A stretch of 23,582 bases of DNA from UBA6164 sp964344895 (GTDB lineage Bacteria; Patescibacteriota; Gracilibacteria; BD1-5; UBA6164). The notes below the pieces were generated by a model, which searched no databases, had not been told where the DNA came from, and saw nothing but the letters and a program-made list of their open reading frames with translations. Each line of letters opens with the position of its first letter. Position 1 is the stretch's first letter. The translations under genes and the position numbers were made by a program. The DNA is taken from the NCBI GenBank assembly GCA_964344895.1, contig CAYFPB010000013.1, forward strand, positions 1 to 23,582, written 5' to 3'. Of this stretch, positions 16,270 to 23,582 are shown piece by piece.

Positions 16270-17184
16270 TTAATTTAAATAATATTCATCTATATAGTTT
16301 TCATTATATTGAATATATCTTCAAGGGTGTCATAATACATCATCAGAAGTTATTCTTTCTCTATCTTGTTTTATATAAGGAACTAGTTTATATTGTCAAT
16401 TTTTTGCAATTATAACATCATCATTTAATAATAATAATTCTTTTATCTTATTATTAATAGTTTTTTTACTTTGTCTGTTATTTTCACTTGTTTCAATGTT
16501 TTGATTAGCCATAATAGTTTTAAAAAAGTTCACTATTTTTTTAGGTTTTCCTGATTTATATAAAAAATTAAATTCTGATAAATGTATATCTAGATATTTT
16601 GAACTATCCTTTTTAAAATATACTTTTAATATTACTCAATCTAACAAAAACATTAAATCTTCTGCTCTAAGTCATTTTTTTAATTTTCTTTTATCTAGTT
16701 TAATTATTTTAAAATCATTTTTATTATTATTTTTAATAATTTTTACTAATTCATTGTATAAAGTTTTTCAGTTATGTGTTATAATACTCCACATATCTAA
16801 ATTTTCAAAACAGTAAAATCTATATTTAGATTCAGGTTCTTTGAATCAAAGTTTTCTTATTTTTAAAATAAGTTCTTTGTTATTATTATATGATTTCTTT
16901 AATTTTTCAATTAGTTCAATTAATTTATTTCATTCAAGTCAATTTATGTTAGTTTTTCTATTTATATAATCTCTTAAAATTAAATATTTTGTATTATTTA
17001 ATTTATTATTTTTTTTATCTATAACTCATATTTGTTTGAAACAATTATATTTTTCTCCATATATATAAAAGTCTTTATCATCAATAATTATTTCGTTACT
17101 ATTTGTTATATTATCTAATCAATAAGAATTGTTAATATCTACAATGATTGATTTATAGCTATTATCATTATTACAAATATCCAT
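16270..17184 (-). CDS. Hypothetical protein, first gene of the element replication block
   Basis: A 304-residue lysine- and asparagine-rich protein that I do not recognise. It has no signal peptide or membrane segment. Visible pieces are an N-terminal beta-rich stretch (YKSIIVDINNSYGLDNITNS, DDKDFYIYGEKYNCF), a middle with RKLGFKEPESKYRFYCFENL and LKKGLRAEDLMFLLDGVILK, and a C-terminal helix pair KKTINNKIKELLLLNDDVII followed by AKNGQYKLVPYI that could be a winged helix. Eleven or so glycines are TGA-coded, which supports a real gene because the frame is open only under code 25. Placed upstream of winged-helix protein and primase, it may be a replication initiator; that is context only. The ATG at 17184 follows a structured intergenic region. 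Confidence 0.75.
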
Positions 17185-17194
17185 ATTTATAAAG

Positions 17195-17213
17195 TTACTA
17201 TTATTTATAGTAA
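17195..17213. promoter_or_regulatory. Inverted repeat before the 304-residue gene
   Basis: TTACTAT/ATAGTAA with a 5-base spacer, 11 nt upstream of the minus-strand ATG. Candidate operator or translation-control hairpin. Confidence 0.4.
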
Positions 17214-17260
17214 TATACTCTTAAACTTGATTTTTTCAAGAAAAAGATTATTATGTATAT

Positions 17261-17408
17261 GCCAAAATAAAACTACAGTAAAATTAGTCTGAATTTATCA
17301 ATAATAAAGATGGATAACTTATTTTTCATCCTTCTTTATTGATATTTTATCAGACTGAAGTTTTGTTTTGGCGAACATAAGAAGAATAAGTTATCCTTTT
17401 TTGTTCGC
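17261..17408. ncRNA. Two-hairpin structure with complementary loops in a divergent gap
   Basis: Hairpin I spans 17261-17371: GCCAAAATAAAAC pairs with GTTTTGTTTTGGC, AGTCTGA with TCAGACT and ATCAATAATAAAGA with TCTTTATTGAT, around a loop near 17316-17327. Hairpin II, GCGAACA/TGTTCGC (17371-17377, 17402-17408), begins where I ends. Twelve bases in the apex of hairpin I (GGATAACTTATT, 17312-17323) are the exact complement of twelve in loop II (AATAAGTTATCC, 17385-17396). It lies between divergent genes. It could be a regulatory RNA, a pseudoknot for replication control, or a recombination/origin site. Strand of action is unknown. The rest of the gap (17409-17472) is AT-rich; ATTTTGGCA at 17433 repeats the hairpin base. 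Confidence 0.5.
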
Positions 17409-17472
17409 TAAAACATTATATATATTCAATCTATTTTGGCAGTTACTTTATTTTAGTAATTGCTTTTTTGTT

Positions 17473-17802
17473 ATGATAAAATTAAAATTAATTTATTTAA
17501 ATAGTATTATAATTAATAGATTAAATAAATGAAAATTGTGAAGAATATTAATTACTTTTATTAAGTTTGTAAACTTATTATTAATAATATTATTTTTTAT
17601 ATATATAATATTTGCTTCAATTGGTTTTATTTTTGCATTATATGAGTGAAACTTTATAAATTATATTAATATGTTTTCTATTTCTTGATTACTGATATGA
17701 TTAGTTACTTATTTTTTAATATGTATATTTATATATATAATAATAAATTATATTTTTAAGATATTAATTGAATCATATTATTATATAAAGGATTGAAATT
17801 AG
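17473..17802 (+). CDS. Small membrane protein (two transmembrane segments)
   Basis: A 109-residue protein with a basic N-terminus (NRLNKGKLGR), a first membrane helix VNLLLIILFFIYIIFASIGF and a second one ISGLLIGLVTYFLICIFIYI, then a short polar end. Seven glycines, five of them TGA, keep the frame open through the whole length. It begins the plus-strand cluster of the element. No family recognised; role could be envelope-related or part of element maintenance. Confidence 0.7.
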
Positions 17803-17850
17803 AGAACTAATTAATAATTGTTTTAATCTTTAATTTATAAAAAATATTTT

Positions 17851-18147
17851 ATGAAAACAACAGCATTTATATTATTTATTATATTTTCTATAAGTAGTTT
17901 ACTTCAAGCTTTTTGAATAAATGACTTAGCTGATAAAACAAGACAAGAAATATATAGTAATGCTACATTAGAGGAGAAAGAGGAATATAACAATATAATA
18001 AAATATTCTCCTATAGCTGATTTAACAGCTAGAATAGTAACTTTGATTATATTATTTTATATAATATTTCATTTTATTCCATTTATATATTCAAAAGTTA
18101 ATAAAAAAATGGATTATCAAGAGTATAAGAAAAAATGATATTTTTAA
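17851..18147 (+). CDS. Small membrane or secreted protein
   Basis: A 98-residue protein with a signal-peptide-like or anchor N-terminus (MKTTAFILFIIFSISSLLQA), an external-looking charged stretch (DLADKTRQEIYSNATLEEKE), a second hydrophobic helix (IVTLIILFYIIFHFIPFIY) and a basic end KKMDYQEYKKKGYF. No family recognised. It follows the previous gene by 48 bp on the same strand. Confidence 0.7.
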
Positions 18148-18177
18148 AAAATAACTTTAATTTTTAACTATTAACTT

Positions 18178-18327
18178 ATGTGAATTCTTGAGCTTATAGT
18201 TGTTATAATTTTAATTGCCAATGATTTTACCTTTTGGCAAGTAATTTGAATTATGATAATAGTTGAACCACTTTTTTATATACTAATACTACCTTTATTA
18301 GTATGATTATTTAGTAAAAATAAATAA
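18178..18327 (+). CDS. Very small membrane protein
   Basis: A 49-residue, almost wholly hydrophobic protein: MGILELIVVIILIANDFTFW, then VIGIMIIVEPLFYILILPLL and a short SKNK tail. Three glycines, all TGA. Its stop is followed after 2 nt by the next ATG, the tight spacing of an operon, which supports it in spite of its size. Confidence 0.6.
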
Positions 18328-18329
18328 CT

Positions 18330-18731
18330 ATGAAATACCTTATTAATTTTTTTAGATATATAGTTTTTATAATTATTTGTATTCTATCAATAGAAATTAT
18401 ATTTGTATGATTTATTTTTATTATAGAATATATATTTTTTCATCTTTCACCAATAGAATTAATATTAGTATTATTTTTTCTATTTTGATTTATACGGTGA
18501 TTATATAATTTAATAGCATTTTTTTTAATTTTATGAATTTCATATATAGCACCTAATAAAAAAATATGATGATTAATATTTTCTACATTTACTTGAATAT
18601 ATTGATTAAAATATTTATATGATACTTGTTTGTTAGATGTCAGTATATTGATTAAAATAATAATTTTATGAATTTTATTATCTTTTACTATATGAATGGC
18701 TGTAACACCACATATAGTAAATGAAGAATAA
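18330..18731 (+). CDS. Multi-span membrane protein
   Basis: A 133-residue protein with about four hydrophobic helices: YIVFIIICILSIEIIFVGFI, ELILVLFFLFGFIRGLYNLI, GLIFSTFTGIYGLKYLY and LIKIIILGILLSFTIGMAV. Glycines are nearly all TGA. It starts 2 nt after the preceding stop, so translation is probably coupled. No family recognised. The hydrophobic four-helix layout fits an immunity or pore-type protein as well as other roles; I make no choice. Confidence 0.7.
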
Positions 18732-18765
18732 AAAACAAATTAATTTAATATTTAACAAAAACTTT

Positions 18766-19341
18766 ATGGAAATAATAATTTGAATAGTTGCTTTTTATAT
18801 TATAATAAAGATTATAAAATTTTTTTTGAGGGCAAAATGAATTTATGGAATGTTAATATATAATGATGAATTTTTGTTAAAACCATACTCTAGAGATGAT
18901 ATGGATTTAATGAAACAATTAGAAAAATCTAACTCTTATAGTCCTATGATTACATCAAGGGAAATATTAATATTTAAATGGTTTCTTATTAGAGAAGTAA
19001 TTCATACAATTTATAAAAAATGAATAAAACAGAATGAGTGTAGACAAATAATAGAGTGAATTGATGAAAGAATACCAAGATTTTTTTCTTATGAATTAAA
19101 ATGAATATCTAATCAAGAAATAGATGATAGATTTAAATTTTATGCAGAAAAAATATCTAATTTCAATGAAGATACATCGAATGAGATAGTTTATTTATTA
19201 ACTACTTGAAAGTTGGATAATTGATTTTCAATGGATATGTTATGAAGTATGTATTTTTCAACTTATTATATAAAGCAATTAGAGTGTAAAAATATTATTG
19301 TAAAATCTTTGATAGACCACTCTGAATATTTAAAACCTTAA
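18766..19341 (+). CDS. Hypothetical membrane-anchored protein
   Basis: A 191-residue protein with one N-terminal membrane helix (MEIIIGIVAFYIIIKIIKFF) and a soluble domain of about 165 residues rich in charged and aromatic residues: NDEFLLKPYSRDDMDLMKQL, FKWFLIREVIHTIYKKGIKQ, NEIVYLLTTGKLDNGFSMDM. No enzyme motif recognised. The orientation signal (basic residues after the helix) suggests a cytosolic domain. It is followed after 6 bp by the frame-disrupted DUF6804-like gene. Confidence 0.72.
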
Positions 19342-19347
19342 TTAATT

Positions 19348-19652
19348 ATGAAAAAAATAAATTAAAAATTTTACAAATAATATGAATAATCCTATTATTT
19401 ATAGCATTATTTGATTTAGATTATTCTTATTATCAAATACTTAAATGGTATATTTCATTATTAACAGGTTATCTGGCTTATATAAGTTTTCAAAATAATA
19501 AAGAAGTATGGATTTGGATATTTTCTATAATAACTATTTTATTTAATCCTATTGCACCTATTCATTTTGATAGAGAATTTTGGTCAACTATTGATATAAT
19601 TGTAGCTATTTTACTATGATATAATATGATAATAAATAAGAACAAAAAATAA
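19348..19652 (+). pseudogene. DUF6804-like membrane protein, frame broken at an A7 tract
   Basis: From the ATG, MKKIN is followed by a stop. If the A7 run at 19351-19357 is read as A8, or the ribosome slips -1, the product is a 101-residue protein: MKKNKLKILQIIGIILLFIA, then YQILKWYISLLTGYLAYISF, and the ending LFNPIAPIHFDREFWSTIDI with IVAILLGYNM. The 'NPI.PIH.dre.W..iDiivAi' pattern is that of DUF6804, small multi-helix membrane proteins of unknown function. No good start codon exists in the long frame itself, and the ATG is 6 bp after the preceding stop, as expected for an operon. So the gene is either expressed by slippage, decayed very recently, or carries an assembly error. The same kind of break is seen in the RT gene. 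Confidence 0.65.
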
Positions 19653-19667
19653 AAAACACTCAAATTT

Positions 19668-19697
19668 TTGACAAAACTTTCAAAAATATGATACACT
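19668..19697 (+). promoter_or_regulatory. Possible promoter of the 162-residue gene
   Basis: TTGACA (19668-19673), 18-bp spacer, TACACT (19692-19697), about 35 bp before the ATG. Confidence 0.45.
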
Positions 19698-19733
19698 ATA
19701 AAACGCAGTTTTTATTTTTGTAATTTTTATACT

Positions 19734-20222
19734 ATGAAAATTAATAGATATTTAAGCAGGTTAAGACAAAGTAAATACTATACCTGTAAAAATCTTTATC
19801 ATAATTATCAAAATGATAATGAAATAGTTTTGTTTTTAATGAATATAGATAATATATTAAATGAGATATATACAACAGATAATATTGGAATAAGGTATAA
19901 TAACCAAAAAGAGTTATTAAAAGTATTGAAATACTTATTAACTAATTATAAGTTATACAAAATAGATTCAATATATTTAAAATGAAACTATCATAAAAAT
20001 AGATATCATAGGAAGTTAGTTTGACCAAGAGAAGCTATGATATCATCACTTATAAGTGAACTACAAAGAAGTCTTGGATATGATAATAAACATAATTCAA
20101 ATATATGTTTAGACTTTTTAAATAACTACTCTAATAAATTAAGTAAGATGTGATTGAATAGAGATAAAGTAATATTAAAATTAAAGAGAGAATTAGATTT
20201 TAGATATGTAAATAATTTATAA
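19734..20222 (+). CDS. Hypothetical basic protein
   Basis: A 162-residue, lysine-, asparagine- and tyrosine-rich protein: MKINRYLSRLRQSKYYTCKN, MNIDNILNEIYTTDNIGIRY, NYHKNRYHRKLVGPREAMIS, SLISELQRSLGYDN, LSKMGLNRDKVILKLKREL. It looks helical and basic, compatible with nucleic-acid binding, but no family comes to mind. Three of its five glycines are TGA (LKGN, LVGP, KMGL). It has its own putative promoter and is followed after 4 bp by another gene. Confidence 0.75.
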
Positions 20223-20226
20223 TACT

Positions 20227-20595
20227 ATGAAATATTCAAAAGAATGGGAAGAAATAAGGAAGTATTTTTTATATTTCTTAAGTAGAAAAGAGTTTCAAAA
20301 AATAATAAATTTTAATCAACATCATTGAATAGAAAATATAAAAAAATTGATATGAGAAGAACTAATACATTATAATTTATTAGTTTGAGTCGCTTATCAG
20401 GAAGTATGAGAATTAGAAAAAGCAGAAGTATATTTTGATAATTATCTAAGCTTAGTTAGCCCAGATACAATAAATAATTATTTAACAAAAAAATGAATAA
20501 CTAAATTAAATAAAGCAAATGATGAAGTAAAAAAGTTTGCTATGTTATGTTTTGAGATAGAGAGATTAGGTTTTAAATACATTGATAAAAAATAA
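20227..20595 (+). CDS. Hypothetical helical protein, possibly TPR-like
   Basis: A 122-residue protein ending at a strong terminator. The stretch LLVGVAYQEVGELEKAEVYF followed by DNYLSLVSPD fits a single tetratricopeptide unit (A.Y...GE..KAE.YF...L.L.P), but one repeat is too little for a firm call. The N-terminus KYSKEWEEIRKYFLYFLSRK is helical. It is the last gene of the plus-strand cluster, separated by 4 bp from the preceding one, so the two are probably one transcript. Confidence 0.72.
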
Positions 20596-20629
20596 GAATA
20601 TATAATAAATAAAATTATATATTCTTATT
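20591..20629. terminator. Terminator at the end of the plus-strand cluster
   Basis: Perfect 16-bp arms (20591-20606 and 20614-20629) around AAATAAA, overlapping the TAA stop and followed by T6. Flanking A residues mean it could also work for minus-strand transcripts from the RT operon. The stretch from 20630 to 20761 shows only short TATTTAAG direct repeats. Confidence 0.8.
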
Positions 20630-20761
20630 TTTTATATTTTCTTTTATATAGGGGAAAAATAGTTATATTTTGTTTATTTTTATTTAAATATTTAAGTATT
20701 TAAGTATATTATAGTATTACATATATAACAATTTGAGGAATTAAGTATAGGCAGGGGATGA

Positions 20762-21700
20762 TTATCAAGAAAGATTAAGTAAATTTTTTTTAAAGATTTT
20801 TTTAGAGTTACTATTTTTTATTTTTTTCATCTTTTCTAATAACAGTTTATTACTAGATATAATTATATTATTAGCATTTCATAACATCATTAAGTTAATT
20901 TCTTTTATTAAATCTCATCAGTTATATAGGATAATATTTTCATTAATATCTTTTATTCCTGTTATACATAAACATATTTTTGATGATAATGGATAAATTA
21001 AATATGTATTATTATTTATTATTCAATTAGAGCTATTATTATTGAATCTATAAATAGGTGAATCAGAAGTTATAAATGAACGATTTTTATAATTAATGTA
21101 TATAAAGTACCATCACCTATTTAATAGTATATAATTTAATAACATCTTATCACTAAAAGGTTTCCATATTTCACTTATTCAATTATGTGCAATTTTATTT
21201 AATAAGTATTTATCTTTTTTATATTTATTTATATTATTTTGTCATATTTTATTTATAAAAGTATTATCTTTTAGTAGTTTTTCAATATAATTTTTTATAT
21301 TTAACTTACAGTTATTATTTGATACACTACTTCTAAAAATTTGAAATTTAATAAGGTCAATAAATATTAACCTATCTGAATGAGAAAAATTATATAAATT
21401 ATATTTATTATGAGTATTTTTAAATTTGTTATATCACTGTATTATATTATTTAATAAAAATGAAAACTTTTTTTCTTTTTTAGCAAAAGCTTCTTCTAAG
21501 TCAGGAGAATATTCTTCTTTTCAATTTTTGTAATCTAGGTTGCTAAATAAATTTTTTTTATAAGCTATATTTTTTATGTTTCAAAAATTTCTAGTTCACT
21601 TTTTATTAAAATCCCGGTAATAACAATTTTCTTTATTATCTGAAGTAAATCATCTTAGATAAAATTTAGATAAATAATGGTGTTTTTTAGCTTTTCCCAT
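20762..21700 (-). CDS. DUF4238-like protein, third gene of the RT operon
   Basis: A 312-residue protein opening MGKAKKHHYLSKFYLRGFTS, which matches the DUF4238 start 'KKHHYVP.FYL..F'. Further family-like parts are the helical core HSDRLIFIDLIKFQIFRSS, then NYKNRSFITSDSPIYRF ('fiTSDnPv') and TYLIYPLSSKICLCITG ('i.fPLsp...l'), with a C-terminal NANNIIISSNKLLLEKMKK. The conserved HH and SD residues suggest an enzyme or nucleic-acid-binding role, but the family has no settled function. It begins 6 nt after the reverse-transcriptase stop, so it is the likely partner or effector of the RT. About a dozen TGA glycines; clearly code-25 adapted. Confidence 0.75.
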
Positions 21701-21706
21701 TTAATT

Positions 21707-22653
21707 TTATTTATTATTATGTTTATTTACATTTATTTTATACTGCTTCATTCATTTTATTTTTCTATAACTATTATTTTTTTCTTTTAGTGTTTTACTT
21801 TTTGAAAGTTCTCTATATCAGTTATTTATTTTTTCTTTAAAACTTTTTGTTATATCAATATTTCATCTTTTTACCAATATTCATAATACTTCAATTTCTT
21901 CTATATCTCTGTACCATTTTGTTTTTTCTAAATTAAATTTAAATCATTCTTTATTAAATAAATTTTCTATTTTTGAAAGTAAATTGATTATATTATTTTT
22001 ACATATATTATCAAAAGAAATTGTAATATCATCAATAAAAATCGATATTTCGTGTTTTTTTCATTTTAATTCTTTGTGTAAAAGATTATTAAGTTTTTTA
22101 AAGAATTTTAAACTTCAAAAAATAGCTAGTCTAGAAGAAGTAGAAAATCATCTAGCTATTACCTTTTCTCAGCTATTTATTATTTCTTTTCATTTTACTA
22201 CACATCATAGTTCTGCTATTATTTCAGCAGTTCTTGAATTACATATTCATAATTTTTTTAAAGAATTAACAACTATATCATATGTAATTTGTTCAAAGTA
22301 AGTTGAGAAATCCAGGATAATGTAACTTCTTTTGTATTTATATTTTGAATGTATAAAGGCTGCTCAAATATGACTTTTACCTGAGATACCTCAATAGATA
22401 TATAAAGGCATTTCTTTATCAAATCTTTTTAATATTTTATTATTAATATTTCTATTTAATTCTTTTAAGGGAGATAACATCGCTCTACAAAATTTTCATT
22501 TTTTTCATCACATAATTTTGTATAGTTTATATATAGCTTTTCTTTGTTATCCAAGCAGTAGTCAATTTTATCAATCATATATTTATAGTATTTATTCTCT
22601 CATACTAGTTTTTTTGCAAGTTCATTTTTACTATAAATATAAGGTTTATTCAT
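21707..22653 (-). CDS. Small reverse transcriptase, retron-like layout, frame shifted at an A7 tract
   Basis: Two overlapping frames: 22653-22465 (62 codons) and 22480-21707 (257). Reading the A7 at 22499-22505 as A8, or a -1 slip on A AAA AAT, fuses them to 315 residues and creates EKKGKFCRAMLSPLKELNRN, the 'K.GK.R....P...LK..qr.I' finger motif. RT motifs then follow: IYGGISGKSHIGAAFIHSKY (cf. NAxxH of retron RTs, here AAFIH), motif A IILDFSTYFEQI with D115, LGICNSRTAEIIAELCCV, motif B-like RGFSTSSRLAIFGSL, the catalytic FIDDITIS (D208, D209) in place of YADD, EGFKFNLEKTKW, and EVLGILV where retrons have VTG. There is no maturase or endonuclease domain, so a group II intron is unlikely. Neighbours are an XRE gene (TAAATG junction) and a DUF4238 gene. 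Probable defence-type or retron-related RT; the exact class is open. Confidence 0.82.
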
Positions 22654-22983
22654 TTAGTTGGAATTAGGTAAAATTAAAAATTTTGAATTTTGCTCTATTA
22701 ATTGTTTTTGTAATTTAGTTCAATAATTATAAATATATTTTTCTAATTTAGATAAACTTTCAAAATCCTCTATTTCATCATTTGAGAGAAAGGGCATAAT
22801 AGAAAAAGAACTGACATTTAGTTTATCAGATAATATTTTTATGAAATTTTTTGATGGTTCTCTTTTGTTTGTTTCTAATTGTGCTATAAAAATTTTTGAT
22901 ACTCATAGTAACTTTGCAAATTCTTCTTGATTTAATCCAGCATTTTTTCTTATTTCTTTTATTAATTCTGGAAAAGTAAGCAT
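22654..22983 (-). CDS. XRE-family regulator, first gene of the RT operon
   Basis: A 109-residue protein with an N-terminal HTH_3 domain (about residues 6-58): IKEIRKNAGLNQEEFAKLLG, VSKIFIAQLETNKREPSKNF and IKILSDKLNVS. The C-terminal half (DEIEDFESLSKLEKYIYNYG, TKLQKQLIEQ) looks like a helical dimerisation segment. The Gly in LLGVS is TGA-coded. Its TAA is directly followed by the RT ATG (TAAATG). It probably controls the operon, possibly through the TTGTTCA-N4-TGAACAA inverted repeat at 23139-23156 in the leader. In some retrons an HTH protein is part of the system itself, so a structural role is also possible. Confidence 0.88.
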
Positions 22984-23496
22984 ATTATTTTATTGTTAAT
23001 GTTAGGTTAGTTGGAGTGTTTAAAAATATCATAGAGAATATTTAATATTTTAAATATCCACAGTAAGATTCTTATAACACTCCAATATTTTTTCTTCAGA
23101 GGTTTTTTTTGAGTATTTTTTACACTCTCTCCAGAGTTTTGTTCAATTGTGAACAATATTTTAATTTTGCTCATATTTTTATCTCGTTAAAAATTATTTA
23201 TTTAAAAAGATAATTATTTTCATTTTTAATACTAGGATATATGTAAACCTCTGAGGAACCTAGTATTAAAGACTAGTTAATTACCTCAAGTAAAATATTA
23301 TTATAATATCTATTTTATAAAATATTTATTACTATTAATTACAGATACTAAATATTTGTTAGTTGTAAAGTGTTTAGTTCAGTAATTTTACTATTACTAT
23401 AATTTTTTTGATTTTCTAAGTAATAGCCAGAAACTTGTTATTATAACAAGAGTTCTTAATTCATATATCCAAGTAATATTATATGAGCATATTTAA
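22984..23496 (-). ncRNA. Long structured leader of the RT operon, candidate RT template RNA
   Basis: No gene is visible in these 513 bases. Hairpins are a 10-bp stem TTGGAGTGTT/AACACTCCAA closing a 55-base loop (23011-23020, 23076-23085), a 12-bp stem TTTAATACTAGG/CCTAGTATTAAA (23225-23236, 23259-23270), and CTTGTTA/TAACAAG (23434-23450). The loop of the second holds AAACCTCTGA (23245-23254), the exact complement of TCAGAGGTTT (23096-23105) beside the first, so a long-range helix can form. An inverted repeat TTGTTCA/TGAACAA sits at 23139-23156. A promoter at the right end would transcribe all of it into the operon. Whether it contains a retron-type msr/msd RNA is not shown. Confidence 0.45.
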
Positions 23497-23524
23497 ATAA
23501 TATACATTTTGTATATTATGTCAA
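23497..23524 (-). promoter_or_regulatory. Probable promoter of the RT operon and leader
   Basis: Minus-strand TTGACA (23519-23524), 16-bp spacer, TATTAT (23497-23502), giving a leader of about 500 nt before the XRE gene. The region between the boxes is also an inverted repeat, ATAATATAC/GTATATTAT (23497-23505, 23511-23519), which may bind the XRE protein. Confidence 0.6.
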
Positions 23525-23534
23525 AACTTTTGTA

Positions 23535-23582
23535 GAAATTAAAGTTAAAATGTCCACCTGTGACAAAGTAGAAATGTCCCTT
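23535..23582. mobile_element. Possible insertion-sequence end cut by the window edge
   Basis: Two AAATGTCC copies with GTGACAAAGTAG between them (AAATGTCC at 23549 and 23572). On the reverse strand it reads GGGACATTTCTACTTTGTCA, which resembles terminal sequences I associate with IS481-like elements. No transposase is visible because the window stops here; recall only. Confidence 0.3.

Noticed and set aside
16188..16415. Plus-strand 75-residue hydrophobic frame
   Set aside because: Overlaps the 304-residue minus-strand gene for much of its length, and AT-rich antisense frames look hydrophobic by composition alone.
21984..22301. Plus-strand 105-residue frame
   Set aside because: It is the complement of the RT catalytic region with FIDDITIS; the minus strand is the coding one.
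21707..22653. Group II intron or diversity-generating retroelement RT
   Set aside because: No maturase/HNH domain, intron domain V-like end, template repeat pair or variable target gene could be seen; retron- or defence-like layout fits better, though not proven.

Overview
The window is AT-rich bacterial DNA that must be read with UGA as glycine (genetic code 25). Conserved proteins run through in-frame TGA codons exactly where relatives have Gly: after the DATQ of LepA, in the G boxes of a histidine kinase, at the prepilin cleavage Gly, and in S1, S2 and EF-Ts. This code is known from Absconditabacteria (SR1) and Gracilibacteria (BD1-5/GN02). I infer one of these, or a close relative. The tRNA-Trp has a CCA anticodon, so it does not suggest UGA read as Trp. 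With standard-code translation most genes here look shattered; all coordinates below use code 25.

Left part, about 1-12000, is chromosomal housekeeping with accessory pieces. It holds a lone MazF/PemK-type toxin; lepA (EF4); a TGA-free orphan gene with a strong promoter, Shine-Dalgarno site and terminator; a convergent gene joining a possible ADP-ribosyltransferase-like N-terminus to an XRE helix-turn-helix; a cytoplasmic PAS histidine kinase with its receiver-only response regulator (minus strand); and a 664-residue type IV pilin-like protein with an exported C-terminal domain. These are followed by tRNA-His and a translation block: rpsA (S1), rpsB (S2), a small DUF4870-like membrane protein, tsf (EF-Ts) and tRNA-Trp. 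GC-rich palindromic repeats are scattered between these genes. One lies in frame inside the pilin gene and one forms the terminator of the two-component operon.

Right part, about 11993-23582, looks like an integrated mobile element beginning at the 3' end of tRNA-Trp. Its large serine recombinase reads into the tRNA and stops inside it. Minus-strand element genes are, from right to left, a 304-residue unknown protein, a winged-helix DNA-binding protein, a short CHC2/TOPRIM primase, a 51-residue protein, an XRE repressor and the recombinase. A tandem 9-bp iteron-like array sits upstream of the primase. A plus-strand cluster of small, mostly membrane proteins lies between 17473 and 20595. The other element end is not visible.

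The most interesting unit is the minus-strand operon at 20762-22983: XRE regulator, a small divergent reverse transcriptase with retron-like layout, and a DUF4238-like protein. It follows a good promoter and a leader of about 500 nt with three hairpins, one of which can pair with an upstream-lying segment. The RT frame is broken at an A7 tract where one extra A restores the conserved finger region. The DUF6804-like gene in the same element is broken the same way at another A7 tract. Slippage-dependent expression and homopolymer assembly error both fit.

All of this is from reading the sequence and recalling family motifs; no search was run.
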